Source of the DNA: Ktedonobacter racemifer DSM 44963
GTDB lineage: Bacteria; Chloroflexota; Ktedonobacteria; Ktedonobacterales; Ktedonobacteraceae
Assembly: GCF_000178855.1 (NCBI RefSeq)
Contig: NZ_ADVG01000005.1
Location: forward strand, 930,001 to 994,000
Reading direction: 5' to 3'
Length of the DNA: 64,000 nucleotides
A program made the translations under genes and the position numbers. A model generated the notes under the pieces. That model was not told the origin of the DNA. It did not search any database and saw nothing but the letters and a program-made list of their open reading frames with translations. Position 1 is the stretch's first letter. Each line of letters starts with the position of its first letter. Below are positions 1-8,529 of this stretch, piece after piece.

Positions 1-1109
1 ACGATGCGTGCTGCGCGCAGTGTACCTTCACCGGACAGATTGCGCAGCCTTCGTGAAAGGAATGGCAGGATATCGCCGGTTACGACCGCTGAGATAGCAT
101 TCGCATCCGAGGAAGTCATCGCCATCGTATGAGCGAACATGCCAGCAAGCACGAAACCAATCAGACCAGGAGGCAGGAGGGCGCGAGACATAATGGCATA
201 GGCCTGAGAGGGATCTGACAGGCGCGGGAAGAGGATGGGGGCAGCCCACATCGGGTAAAACAGGATAATAGGCCAGACAAGGTAGAGCACTGCCGATAGG
301 ATAGCAGCCTTGCGCGCCTGAGAGCCGCTGGGAACCGCGATAAAGCGCTGTGCCAGATTCCAGGTGCCGCCATTATAACTTAAAAAATTAATGAGGAGAT
401 ACGCCAGGACAAACCAGATGGTATATGGGCCACCAAAGATCGCATGGTGGCTAGGCGGAAGCTGATTCCACATTCCACCCAGAGCAGTTACCCCTCCCAG
501 TTTCGCCAGCACAATCACAAAGAGTACAATGCCGGCAACCAGCTGTACAATGAACTGAGCAAAATCGGTCAGCGCATCGGCCCATAAGCCACCAACAGTG
601 ACATAGATCAGCGAAGCACCGCCGGAGATCAGAATGCCTACCGCCAGAGGCAGGCTGGTGTACACGTTCAGGATAATCGCGATGGCAGACCATTTCGCAC
701 CCACGTCAAAGACTTTCAGCAACGTGCCGCTCCACGCCAGCAACTGCTGCGTTGGTATATTGTAACGCGTTGCCAGGTACTGCATCGGTGAGATAATATG
801 CAGTCTTTGCCTGAGACGTGACCAGCGAGGAGCAATGATAAACGCGCCCGCGATTACGGCTACACTAATGGCAAAGGCCCACCAAACGTAAAGGGTAAAG
901 CCATAGGTATATGCGATGGCAGCATAGGCAACAAAAACAGCAGCGCTATAGCCGGACATGTGGTGTGAGATGCCGGCGAGCCACCACGACATCTTTCCGC
1001 CTGCGGTAAAGTAATCGCTTGTGTTGTGGACCTGGCGATGGGACCAGATACCAATAGCGACCATAAGCAAGAAGTAGAGTGCCAGGACAATCCAATCAAA
1101 TACTGACAT
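1..1109 (-). CDS. Sodium:solute symporter (SSS family), partial
   Basis: Na+-coupled uptake permease of the inner membrane. It runs off the left edge, so only the N-terminal ~369 residues are present. Translation from the ATG at 1109 gives a multi-spanning protein with SSS hallmarks: an early FTAGGKMSWWLAGISHHMSG stretch at the TM1/TM2 region, then VTVGGLWADALTDFAQF, and a later FLSYNGGTWNLAQRF segment. A GGAGG sits about 9 bases before the start. The substrate cannot be read from sequence; the divergent LacI-type regulator suggests a sugar or polyol. The C-terminal helices lie outside the window. Confidence 0.85.
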   Translation of the reverse strand, partial: MSVFDWIVLALYFLLMVAIGIWSHRQVHNTSDYFTAGGKMSWWLAGISHHMSGYSAAVFVAYAAIAYTYGFTLYVWWAFAISVAVIAGAFIIAPRWSRLRQRLHIISPMQYLATRYNIPTQQLLAWSGTLLKVFDVGAKWSAIAIILNVYTSLPLAVGILISGGASLIYVTVGGLWADALTDFAQFIVQLVAGIVLFVIVLAKLGGVTALGGMWNQLPPSHHAIFGGPYTIWFVLAYLLINFLSYNGGTWNLAQRFIAVPSGSQARKAAILSAVLYLVWPIILFYPMWAAPILFPRLSDPSQAYAIMSRALLPPGLIGFVLAGMFAHTMAMTSSDANAISAVVTGDILPFLSRRLRNLSGEGTLRAARI

Positions 1110-1335
1110 CCAGATAGCCTCCATTCAAAATCGCGCTCACATGAGTGACATAACGGCGATCGTTGCCGTCCAGCACTTACGCATTCGCTTCATCTGCTTA
1201 TATTACACGGATAATTACACACAACAGTGATCAGGGGAACTGATCTCCCTACAAAAGCTAGTAGTAGAGCTACGGAAGCCGAAATTATGCTTTCATATCT
1301 CTCCTTTCAATGCTTTGCAGCAATGCCTTTCAGAA

Positions 1336-1349
1336 ACTTTCATGAAAGT
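1336..1349. promoter_or_regulatory. Palindromic operator candidate between symporter and LacI gene
   Basis: ACTTTCATGAAAGT is a perfect 14-bp palindrome inside the 390-bp gap between the divergent symporter and LacI genes. LacI proteins bind palindromes of this size, so it could be the operator of the adjacent regulator. It lacks the usual central CG, and no clear -35/-10 pair was placed around it. The rest of the gap shows no coding signal. Confidence 0.4.
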
Positions 1350-1485
1350 ATTGTAGAACTATAACATCGACAGTAGCAAGCTGTCAATGTTATCGAAGGG
1401 GAGTAATGACGTTGGAAGAAAAATGAGATAGAATAGGGCGGTAAGTTGAGACGCGGCACTATACAGTGAAGCGATTAGGAAGGCA

Positions 1486-1503
1486 ATGAGTTCAGATTCA
1501 TGA
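1486..1503 (+). other. Five-codon upstream ORF overlapping the LacI start
   Basis: An ATG at 1486 opens a five-codon frame (MSSDS) that ends in a TGA sharing the ATGA at 1500-1503 with the LacI start codon. The Shine-Dalgarno-like AGGAAGG at 1477-1483 is well placed for this small frame and poorly placed for the LacI ATG. The LacI gene may therefore be translated by coupling or reinitiation. This is inference from spacing. Confidence 0.35.
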
Positions 1504-2600
1504 CGAAGAAAATCAACGCAACGCATGAGAAATTACCAGCCGCTGAAGAGGCAGCAACAATTGATGATGTCGCGCAAATGGCGGGCGTCTCTCCCGCCAC
1601 TGTATCGCGTGTGATCAATAACCGTCCAGTCGTATCAGAAACAACGCGGCGGCGCGTACTTGAAGCTATTGCGCACCTAAACTACCAGCCCAGCGCGCTG
1701 GGACGTAATCTCGCGATACGGCGCACAGGAACGCTTGGACTCATCATTGCCGATATCACCAACCCATTTTACGCAGAGATTGTGCGGGGAATCGAAGAAA
1801 CGGCATTCACGCATGGATTGAACATACTACTCTACGATACGCTAGAAGATGCTGAACGTGAAGCACAGATTTTGAGTTTACTTGAAGAGCGCCAGACTGA
1901 TGGATTGATCATTTGCGCCTCATGCTTACCGGAACAGCGCCTACTCCCACTGATGCAAGTGAGCATCCCGACTGTTCTCATTAATCACCTGCCACTTTCA
2001 ACGAGCATCGGGACAGTGGAAACCGACCAGGAAGCGGGAATCAGAGCTGCGATGCAGCATCTTGTGGATCTGGGACATCGCCAGATCGCCTACATTGGAG
2101 GTATCACGACCGCGCAGGTCTATCAACGCCGTCTCGCCACGTTTCGCGCGACATGCGCAGAGGCCGGCATCAGCATTCCAGAAAACTACATTGTGCCAGC
2201 CAGGCCTACACTCGATGGAGGAAGAGAAGCGACGCGTCATCTTTTACCAACAGGATCGAAGGTAGCGCCACCAGAGCGAGCTTCCTATCCTACTGCCATT
2301 CTTGCCTACAACGACCTGGTCGCGATAGGCGCTATTATCGCAGCTCAGGAAGCCGGCCTCACGGTTCCCGAACAGCTTTCAATCGTTGGATATGATAATA
2401 TTCCTCTCGCCGCCCTACTTCATCCCTCCCTCACTACCGTCCAGCAACCAGCTCGCATCCTTGGCGAACAGGCAATACACCTGATCGCTACTTATCTTCA
2501 GCTCCAAAAGTTGCCCGAAGGCAGACCTACGTTCATGCGTTTCACACCAACACTCATCGTACGCGCCTCAACAGCTCCAGTGGTATTGTCGTCATCATAG
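1500..2600 (+). CDS. LacI family transcriptional regulator
   Basis: 366-residue LacI/GalR repressor. A helix-turn-helix at about residues 20-65 (TIDDVAQMAGVSPATVSRVI, then hinge LGRNLAIRRTG) is followed by a periplasmic-binding-protein-like effector domain starting TGTLGLIIADITNPFYAEI. The C-terminal part holds the usual LSIVGYDNIPLAALLHPSLT segment. Length is slightly above the ~340 norm owing to an N-terminal tail. It probably senses a sugar and controls the divergent symporter; the ligand is unknown. The start has no good ribosome site of its own (see the short upstream frame). Confidence 0.9.
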   Translation: MTKKINATHEKLPAAEEAATIDDVAQMAGVSPATVSRVINNRPVVSETTRRRVLEAIAHLNYQPSALGRNLAIRRTGTLGLIIADITNPFYAEIVRGIEETAFTHGLNILLYDTLEDAEREAQILSLLEERQTDGLIICASCLPEQRLLPLMQVSIPTVLINHLPLSTSIGTVETDQEAGIRAAMQHLVDLGHRQIAYIGGITTAQVYQRRLATFRATCAEAGISIPENYIVPARPTLDGGREATRHLLPTGSKVAPPERASYPTAILAYNDLVAIGAIIAAQEAGLTVPEQLSIVGYDNIPLAALLHPSLTTVQQPARILGEQAIHLIATYLQLQKLPEGRPTFMRFTPTLIVRASTAPVVLSSS

Positions 2601-2641
2601 TGAAGTCCCCCACGCCTATAGGCCTTACACTTACACACAAG

Positions 2642-2786
2642 TCATGAAGGATAGAGAAGAGCGGCGAGATGAACGCCCTCCAAGACGTCCATCACCCGCA
2701 TCCATCCTTTCCATAACGTCTGCCATCCAGGGAGACCATCGCTCTTGCGGTCGAGGTAGCCTCCCAGGCGTGCAATGGCGTGGGCC
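2642..2786 (-). pseudogene. IS4-like transposase, C-terminal scrap
   Basis: The minus strand codes for about 47 residues ending at a TGA (2642-2644): IARLGGYLDRKSDG then GWQTLWKGW and a final helix. This matches the conserved C-terminus of IS4-type transposases. It is cut at 2786 by the end of the IS3 element, and its N-terminal part is not on the far side of that element. The IS3 junction therefore probably reflects a deletion or rearrangement rather than a simple insertion. Confidence 0.6.
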
Positions 2787-2823
2787 TGAGCGTCACCCAG
2801 ATTTGTGGAGATCCTGAAGTGGG

Positions 2824-3648
2824 TTATCTCAACGATGGTGTAAAGGCTTGTTCATAGACAAGCGGACTCACGTACCGTAACGTGGAATGCAGACGTATTG
2901 GGTTGTAAAAGCACTCCAGGTATTCGAAAATGGTGACTCTGGCCTGCTCTTGAGTGGCGAAGTGGGTACAATTCACGCATTCACTCTTGAGTGTGTCGAA
3001 GAAGGACTCCATGGCCGCGTTATCGTAGCAATTGGCTGTGGGGCTCATGCTCACCTCAATGCCCTGGGCCGCAAGCAATGCCTGGTAGCCCTGACTGCTG
3101 TATTCGCTGCCTCGGTCAGAATGGTGAAGCAGACCAGGTTGCGGATGTCGGCGAGTCAGCGCCATGTGCAACGCGAGCGTGACCAGGTGCTCATTTTCGT
3201 TTGGGGCCATGGCCCATCCCACCACTATGCGAGAGAACAGATCCAAGATGACGGCCAGGTAGAGCCACCCCTCTGCCGTCGCAATGGCTGTGACATCGGT
3301 CACCCATTTGGCGTTGGGGCAGGGAGCGGTAACGTCTCTGCCCAGCACATTGGGAGCAACATGAGCTGTGGGATCGCTCTGCGTGGTCTTGGGCTTGAAC
3401 CGTCGGCGAGGCTTGGCACACAGCCCCAGTTGTTGCATGAGTCTCACAACACGTTTGCGGCCACATCGTACTCCCTCGGCTTTCAATGCAGCATGAATAC
3501 GCGGGCTTCCGTAGACCCGACGATGCTGCACAAAAAGGCTTTGGATCTGGGCGGCAAGCTTGGCATCTTCTCGCTGGTGCTGACTGACAGGTCGATGTCG
3601 TGAGGCGTAATAGCCGCTGACAGACACCTCCAGCACGCGGCACATCAC
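2824..3648 (-). CDS. IS3-family transposase OrfB (DDE integrase core)
   Basis: 274 residues from a GTG; mostly made as an OrfAB fusion. HTH_21 region at the N-terminus (MCRVLEVSVSGYYA, then YGSPRIHAAL) and an rve integrase core: D in WVTDVTAIAT, D in LLHHSDRGSEYSS, E in NAAMESFFDTLKSE, followed by FYNPIRLHSTL. All three catalytic acids are present, so it could be active. Upstream of the GTG the frame stays open (YAFIAQHQGKYPITV) back to the frameshift site, as expected for IS3. Confidence 0.92.
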   Translation of the reverse strand: MMCRVLEVSVSGYYASRHRPVSQHQREDAKLAAQIQSLFVQHRRVYGSPRIHAALKAEGVRCGRKRVVRLMQQLGLCAKPRRRFKPKTTQSDPTAHVAPNVLGRDVTAPCPNAKWVTDVTAIATAEGWLYLAVILDLFSRIVVGWAMAPNENEHLVTLALHMALTRRHPQPGLLHHSDRGSEYSSQGYQALLAAQGIEVSMSPTANCYDNAAMESFFDTLKSECVNCTHFATQEQARVTIFEYLECFYNPIRLHSTLRYVSPLVYEQAFTPSLR

Positions 3649-3692
3649 CGTGATCGGGTACTTGCCCTGATGCTGCGCGATAAACGCATACG

Positions 3693-3989
3693 TTACCGAG
3701 GGACGTGCGAAAAGATGCCGATAGCTTTTTTTAGAATATCACGCTCTTGACGCAAGCTATTCACTTCACGCTTCAATTGACGATTCTCTTCTTCCAGTGG
3801 CGTCTGATGTCCACTGCCAGGAAAGGCGTTGGGGCCGTGTTCTTCCAACTCCTTGCGCCAGGTGGAGAGGGTGCTGTCCGCCACACCCAAGTCGCGGGCA
3901 ATTTGCGCCTGTGACTTCTGACCTGTTTGGACCAGGTGGACCGCTTCCACCTTAAATTCTTTCGGATACTTTTTTTGCTCTTTTGCCAT
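3693..3989 (-). CDS. IS3-family transposase OrfA (HTH_Tnp_1)
   Basis: 98 residues if started at the ATG at 3989, which has AAGGAG about 10 bases upstream; a longer in-frame start exists at 4040. KKYPKEFKVEAVHLV and a helix-turn-helix (SQAQIARDLGVADSTLSTW) are followed by a leucine-zipper-like LEEENRQLKREVNSL. It binds the IS ends. The same protein N-terminus reappears in the deleted copy near 34.4 kb. Confidence 0.9.
   Translation of the reverse strand: MAKEQKKYPKEFKVEAVHLVQTGQKSQAQIARDLGVADSTLSTWRKELEEHGPNAFPGSGHQTPLEEENRQLKREVNSLRQERDILKKAIGIFSHVPR
3725..3732 (-). promoter_or_regulatory. Programmed -1 frameshift site in IS3
   Basis: On the minus strand orfA ends in CTA AAA AAA GCT. The seven A followed by G allow a -1 slip into a frame that stays open (KKSYRHLFARPSVTYAFI) straight into orfB. 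This is the known way IS3 elements make the OrfAB transposase. Slippage here is inferred from the sequence. Confidence 0.75.
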
Positions 3990-4055
3990 GATACTCACGC
4001 TCCTTTGGGAAGCTCTCTCTTTCGAGTTTACTCCCTCCACAAAGGTGGGCCATGG

Positions 4056-5156
4056 TCAACTTTTTATACTATGACCTTGCTCAATGGATTGCTGGGAGAG
4101 GAACGCCAGTCGGAAGCTCTCATAGGCATCTTGCAGCGTAACTTCTGACGTGTAGCCTGGCTCCTGAATGGAGCGAACAAGGTCAGTCATGCCTTCGCGA
4201 ATGGCATTCGCATAATCCTCGGTGCGATCGGGCCGTGTTAGCGTTGTATGTACCAACTGGCCTGCCGTCGCGCCTGTAATCCCTTCTGGCGCAGGCATGG
4301 TCTGTATGTCGAGCTCTGTTTGCAGGAGATGCGTCAGGGCAGGATAGTCGGTTGAAGCAAGCGATCCCTCTATATCCAGCCGATCTGGGATCCAGCCATA
4401 CGCCGTTGCTGTTCCTCGTTCCATCACCACGCGAAGCACCGTTTTCTCCAGAATAGCCGGGCGGTCGAACGCATGATAAAAATGAGCAAGCGCACCACTG
4501 GCGTAGGAAACCGACGACATGACCCGATCTTGTCTGCCACCGGAGGCTGTGTGTGCATTGCCGGATACGAGAATAGGCTTGCTTTCAACAAGCTGGTTGC
4601 ACAGATCAAAGAAGTGAACCCCGTGCTCAATGAAGATGCCACCACTGCGGGAGCGATCCCAAAACCAGTGCTGTGGATGGAGCGCCTCGTTTGAGGCTGT
4701 GTTTTCCAGGCGAATGTAGGTCACCTCACCTAAGAGCTTGCTTCGCACTAGGGCCAGCAGGGTAGTATATAAGGGAACATAGCGGAGGACATAATCCACC
4801 TGAATTTGTACACCATGTACTTTGGCTGCGCTTACAAGGGCATCCGCATCCGTGAGTGTGGTCGCAAGAGGCTTTTCAAGAAAGACATGTTTGCCCGCAT
4901 GAATAGCTTTTAGCGCTTGAGGAACATGTAGCCAGGGCGGCGTGGCGATCGTCACAATATCAACATCCGGATCGGCAAGTAGCTGATCAATGTCTGCATA
5001 TGCCCAGGCATGGAAATGCCTGGCGGCCTCTTCTCTGCGCGAGGGCGCAACATCAGTAATAGCAACAATACGTACCTGGGACATGGCAGCATAGGCCTCT
5101 GCGGTAAACTCGCCAAAGCCACCATATCCAATGATACCCAGGCCAAGAGGTTTCAT
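4056..5156 (-). CDS. Gfo/Idh/MocA family oxidoreductase, 3' end altered by IS3
   Basis: NAD(P)-dependent sugar or polyol dehydrogenase. Rossmann motif GIIGYGGFGEFTAEA at the N-terminus, catalytic-lysine motif EKPLATT near residue 95, and HGVHFFDLCNQL in the C-terminal domain. It starts 18 bases after the GH130 stop and is the last gene of the sugar operon. Its TGA stop (4056-4058) consists of the terminal three bases of the IS3 element, so the native C-terminus may have been lost or changed; the 366-residue length is still normal. It probably oxidises or epimerises a sugar released by the GH130 enzyme. Confidence 0.88.
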   Translation of the reverse strand: MKPLGLGIIGYGGFGEFTAEAYAAMSQVRIVAITDVAPSRREEAARHFHAWAYADIDQLLADPDVDIVTIATPPWLHVPQALKAIHAGKHVFLEKPLATTLTDADALVSAAKVHGVQIQVDYVLRYVPLYTTLLALVRSKLLGEVTYIRLENTASNEALHPQHWFWDRSRSGGIFIEHGVHFFDLCNQLVESKPILVSGNAHTASGGRQDRVMSSVSYASGALAHFYHAFDRPAILEKTVLRVVMERGTATAYGWIPDRLDIEGSLASTDYPALTHLLQTELDIQTMPAPEGITGATAGQLVHTTLTRPDRTEDYANAIREGMTDLVRSIQEPGYTSEVTLQDAYESFRLAFLSQQSIEQGHSIKS

Positions 5157-5174
5157 CTTAGCAATACCCCATTT

Positions 5175-6233
5175 CTAGCGAAGCGTGTCAAGAATTTCTT
5201 TGATCGAGAAGGTCGCACCGCAGACAACCAGGTCAGAAGCACCGTAGTACACGGTCAGCGTATCCCCGTTTTCGATGACGCCATTGGTGAAAACAACATT
5301 CCCAAAGAAGCCGTTAATCTCGTATTCCGCAAGCGGCTCCATAAGTGGTTTCTGGGAACGCGCTATCACTTTTGTGGGATCATCAAGATCAAGCAATGCA
5401 GCACCCAGGCAGTAGCGATTTTGTTCATCGGCTCCATGATACAGTTCGAGCCAACCAGCCTCAGTACGGGTTGGTGCGGCCCCAGCGCCTACTCGTGCTG
5501 AGTCCCACATGCCAGGGCGCGTTGTCAGCAGACAAGTATGCTCACCCCAATGTAAGAGGTCAGGGGATGTACTGATCCAGATATTATTGCCACCAAGCCC
5601 GGTTTCACCCAGCGTTGGGCGGTGGAGCGCGAAATAGCGCTCGCCAACTTTCTCTGGGAAGAGGGCACAATCTTTATTATTAGGAGGAAAAATCATCCCG
5701 TGACGTGTAAAGTGCTGCCAATCCTCCGTGCTTATCATACCAACCCCATACCCCCACTTCGAGACAGCCGTATAGGTCAGGTAGTAGTGTCCTCCAATTT
5801 GCGTCACGCGACAGTCTTCGATACCAAAGGTTTCCAGTTCGCCCTCACCGATGAGCGTGGGTGTAGGCATGACCTGAAAGTGGATGCCATCTTCGCTTGA
5901 AGCGAGCCGCAGGTGGGAAAGCGTCGTAAGATAGGTATTTCCCTGGTACACAAAGCTACGTGGATCCTCCTCATACACCAGATCGGGATCACCTTTCTGG
6001 CAGGAAAGGACACGCAAACCATCTTTTGCGGAAGGATCAATGACCAGTGCGCTTACGGTATCGTCTGCTTGTTCTGGGCGCTCCGCAACGCGCAGCAACA
6101 GCCAGGTCTTGCCCTGGAACGTAAATGCCCCCGGATTCAGGAGACATTCGATAACGATCCCATCGAGACTGGGCCTGACATCTTCAGGCCGCAAGAGAGG
6201 ATTTTGAGAGAAACGTTTCGCTTTATCTATCAT
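5175..6233 (-). CDS. GH130 glycoside phosphorylase/hydrolase
   Basis: Five-bladed beta-propeller enzyme of the beta-mannoside phosphorylase/mannosidase family. Visible signatures: NPLLRPEDVRPS, NPGAF, LLLRVAER, EDPRSFVYQGNTYLTTLSH, FGIEDCRVTQIGGHYYLTYT (ED-R motifs at the active site), ALFPEKVGERYFALHRP, DLLHWG and LELYHGAD. The start at 6233 (MIDKAKRF) is chosen because GGAG lies about 10 bases upstream; a longer frame reaches 6314 through a hairpin. It likely phosphorolyses or hydrolyses mannose-containing oligosaccharides brought in by the neighbouring transporter. The exact linkage is not readable. Confidence 0.88.
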   Translation of the reverse strand: MIDKAKRFSQNPLLRPEDVRPSLDGIVIECLLNPGAFTFQGKTWLLLRVAERPEQADDTVSALVIDPSAKDGLRVLSCQKGDPDLVYEEDPRSFVYQGNTYLTTLSHLRLASSEDGIHFQVMPTPTLIGEGELETFGIEDCRVTQIGGHYYLTYTAVSKWGYGVGMISTEDWQHFTRHGMIFPPNNKDCALFPEKVGERYFALHRPTLGETGLGGNNIWISTSPDLLHWGEHTCLLTTRPGMWDSARVGAGAAPTRTEAGWLELYHGADEQNRYCLGAALLDLDDPTKVIARSQKPLMEPLAEYEINGFFGNVVFTNGVIENGDTLTVYYGASDLVVCGATFSIKEILDTLR

Positions 6234-6263
6234 TTTAATTTGCTCCTTATTTTCAGGTTCTTT

Positions 6264-6324
6264 GGTTGTAGGTGTGGTGCCCCTTGGCTGCCTGTGGCAG
6301 TCAAGGAGCACCACACCTACAACC
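6264..6324. terminator. Long intercistronic hairpin in the sugar operon
   Basis: GGTTGTAGGTGTGGTGC and GCACCACACCTACAACC form a 17-bp stem that continues, with small mismatches, through CCTTG/CAAGG and CTGCC/GGCAG to a tiny loop. It lies between the MalF-like permease and the GH130 gene. No U-run follows on the transcribed strand, so it looks more like an mRNA-stabilising or partial-termination structure than a full terminator. Confidence 0.7.
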
Positions 6325-6406
6325 TGGGCGAGCGCCGCAGGCGCGAGGGTTTAAGCAAACGACTTGTACATAGCGTTAACCAGTTGCATAAAAAGCTGTA
6401 AGAAGG

Positions 6407-7321
6407 TTAGTCCCACCCATAGCGATGGCCCCATGCCTCAACAATACGGCGGATAAGTATGATGGAGATGAAGGTCGCGACCGCATTGAGTAGCGCAATC
6501 GTCGCTCCATATCCCGAGCGGAACTGGTTGAATGCTTGATAATAAATCTCTAACTGCCAGGTCTGGGTCGCCATCTGTGGACCACCATTTGTTAATGTAA
6601 ATGGCTCAGTAAAGATGGAGAACATCAAGCCAACCGCCAGAATAATGACCGTGTAGAAAGCAGGATAAAGCATTGGCAGTGTCATACGCCAGAAACGCGT
6701 CCAGGCATTGGCGCCATCAATAGAGGCCGCTTCATAGATTTCGATAGGGATGCCCTGCAACCCGGATAAAAAAATGAGCGAATAGTACCCGGCAAACTTC
6801 CACACCATCATGAGCACGATGACCAGCGTTGCCAGTGTTCCATCCCCCAGCCAGTCAGGGGACGTGCCAAAAGTCGCACGGAGAAAGGAGTTCAGTGGGC
6901 TATCGTAGGAAAGAAAGCCACGAACAACTAACGACGTGACGACGCCTGAGGCCAGGTACGGTAAGAAAAAGCCAACGGCGAAAAGAGGCTTAAAGCGCGG
7001 AACAAGATGGAGAATCAGCGCAAGCCCGATAGCAGCCGCCAGCACCAGCGGGATAAAGAGTACCAGGAATTTATAGGAAACCAGAAAGGCCTGCCAGACA
7101 CGTGGGCTGGCCAAGGCTTCCTGAAAATTTGCCAATCCGACAAATGTTGGGGTAGGCGAGATCAGGTTCCAATTTTGGAAGACCAGAAAGAGGCTCCATA
7201 GCAGTGGAATGAAAAAGAAGATAAGCGTAAAGAGAAGATAGGGACTGGTTAGTAACCACCCCTGAAGCTCCTTTTTGGCTGCTTGTTTTTTCACAGTAAC
7301 AGGTATTGTGCTCATCGTCAT
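6407..7321 (-). CDS. Sugar ABC transporter permease, MalF/UgpA-like
   Basis: About 300 residues with six predicted membrane helices. The N-terminal segment GWLLTSPYLLFTLIFFFIPLLWS and the cytoplasmic EAA loop (IYEAASIDGANAWTRFWRMTLPML) identify a CUT1-type carbohydrate permease. Two ATGs are possible; the second (7315) has the better-spaced GGAG. It pairs with the MalG-like permease upstream. No ATPase gene is in the operon, so a shared MsmK-type ATPase elsewhere is likely. Confidence 0.92.
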   Translation of the reverse strand: MTMSTIPVTVKKQAAKKELQGWLLTSPYLLFTLIFFFIPLLWSLFLVFQNWNLISPTPTFVGLANFQEALASPRVWQAFLVSYKFLVLFIPLVLAAAIGLALILHLVPRFKPLFAVGFFLPYLASGVVTSLVVRGFLSYDSPLNSFLRATFGTSPDWLGDGTLATLVIVLMMVWKFAGYYSLIFLSGLQGIPIEIYEAASIDGANAWTRFWRMTLPMLYPAFYTVIILAVGLMFSIFTEPFTLTNGGPQMATQTWQLEIYYQAFNQFRSGYGATIALLNAVATFISIILIRRIVEAWGHRYGWD

Positions 7322-7348
7322 CGCTCCTTTCTTTCTCTGATGCTGTTC

Positions 7349-8260
7349 TTAGCGCAGGACCAGTTGCACACCATTGACAAAGTTACGGCTAAACAGAATG
7401 AATAAGAGAAGAATCGGGAACGTGAGGAGAGCGGCCGCAGCATAGAGTGGTCCAGGATACGCGCCATAAGGGCCAAACATGGAGCTGAGCAGCACATTGA
7501 GCGTTTGCCTGGTTGGCTCTTTGACAACAATGATATCCCACATGAGCTCAGTCCAGCGCTCCATAAAGACGAACAGAAAGATGATCGTGCTAATTGAGCG
7601 TGCCATAGGGATCATAATACGAAAAATGATGGAGAAATTGTTTGCACCATCCAGACGTGCGGCTTCAATCAATTCGAGAGGAGTCGAACGAAAGAAACTG
7701 GTATACATGAAAATCGCCCACAAACTGACCAGTTTCGGAATAATCATTGCCCAGTATGTGTTGTATAGGCCCGCAAAACGTATAATAAGAAATGTCGGCA
7801 CAAGAAGAATGATGGCCGGATAGAACATTTGAAAAAGGATAAAGCTATTGATGAAACGCTTTCCGCGAAAGTCAAGGATGGAAAGCGCATACCCAACGAC
7901 AGCGCCGATAACAACAACGCTGATACTATCGACGATCGTCACCAGGAAGCTATTCAGCAAGGCATTGACCAATGGGAGTGAAGTGTAGCCCCCTCCACTC
8001 AAGATCCACTGATACGAGCGCAGGGTAAGCGCGTTGGGAAAAAACGCCTTATTGACCTGATCCCAGGGAGCAAAAGACTGGAAAAGGAGATACACATAAG
8101 GCAAAATCATAATGAGCAGTACTGGTACGGCGATAATATATAACCAGTTGCCCTTTGAACGATGGGTTGATGAAGTTTTAGAATTGACTGTACGAACAGT
8201 AGTTGCCGATGAAGCCAAAGGTATGGCTACTCCCTGTTCGCTTTGCGCATGTGCCATCAT
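7349..8260 (-). CDS. Sugar ABC transporter permease, MalG/UgpE-like
   Basis: 303 residues, six membrane helices, EAA loop LIEAARLDGANNFSIIFRIMIPMA in the second half and a C-terminus ending FVNGVQLVLR. The hydrophilic N-terminal ~35 residues precede TM1. It is read before the MalF-like gene, the reverse of the common binding-protein, malF, malG order. AAGGAG precedes the tandem ATG start. Together the two permeases form the membrane channel for the substrate of the downstream GH130 and dehydrogenase. Confidence 0.92.
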   Translation of the reverse strand: MMAHAQSEQGVAIPLASSATTVRTVNSKTSSTHRSKGNWLYIIAVPVLLIMILPYVYLLFQSFAPWDQVNKAFFPNALTLRSYQWILSGGGYTSLPLVNALLNSFLVTIVDSISVVVIGAVVGYALSILDFRGKRFINSFILFQMFYPAIILLVPTFLIIRFAGLYNTYWAMIIPKLVSLWAIFMYTSFFRSTPLELIEAARLDGANNFSIIFRIMIPMARSISTIIFLFVFMERWTELMWDIIVVKEPTRQTLNVLLSSMFGPYGAYPGPLYAAAALLTFPILLLFILFSRNFVNGVQLVLR

Positions 8261-8529
8261 AATTCTCCTTCACTTCGACACTGAATAGGTTTGAGCGTTA
8301 AAAGGGCACCCAGTGAGTACAAAAAGAAAGTCGGGAGATACCCTGTCCTGGCTCCAGGAGGGAACAGTGTGGTTGGCGCTCTTGCCATGCCCCGTAGTGA
8401 GTATCTTTTCGGGGGATATCTGTGCCATATGCGGCAGGTATTTCTGTCTGCGGGTAGGATATCCAGTAGATGCTAGATACCTACCCGTAGATTGTTTACG
8501 CGAACATCACTTCAATCGCAAAGAGGCTC

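Larger units (their letters stand above)
2787..4058 (-). mobile_element. IS3-family insertion sequence, apparently complete
   Basis: About 1.27 kb. Ends were placed from imperfect inverted repeats and by comparison with the second copy near 34.3-35.0 kb. One end starts TGAGCGTCACCCAG and the other, read inward, TGACCATGGCCCACC; both continue to TTTGTGGAG, and they resemble IS3-subgroup termini. It carries orfA and orfB joined by a -1 slippery run. No target duplication is visible (flanks gcc and act), which fits recombination at this site. Confidence 0.8.

Noticed and set aside
2787..2825. Apparent extension of the IS4 scrap into the IS3 end (reading ..STNLGDAQAH..)
   Set aside because: The same bases occur at the end of the second IS3 copy and match IS3-type termini, so they belong to IS3; the in-frame reading is a coincidence.
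2887..3603. 238-codon plus-strand frame opposite IS3 orfB
   Set aside because: It is the antisense of a clear DDE transposase, and a shortened version recurs opposite the second IS3 copy. No family and no ribosome site.
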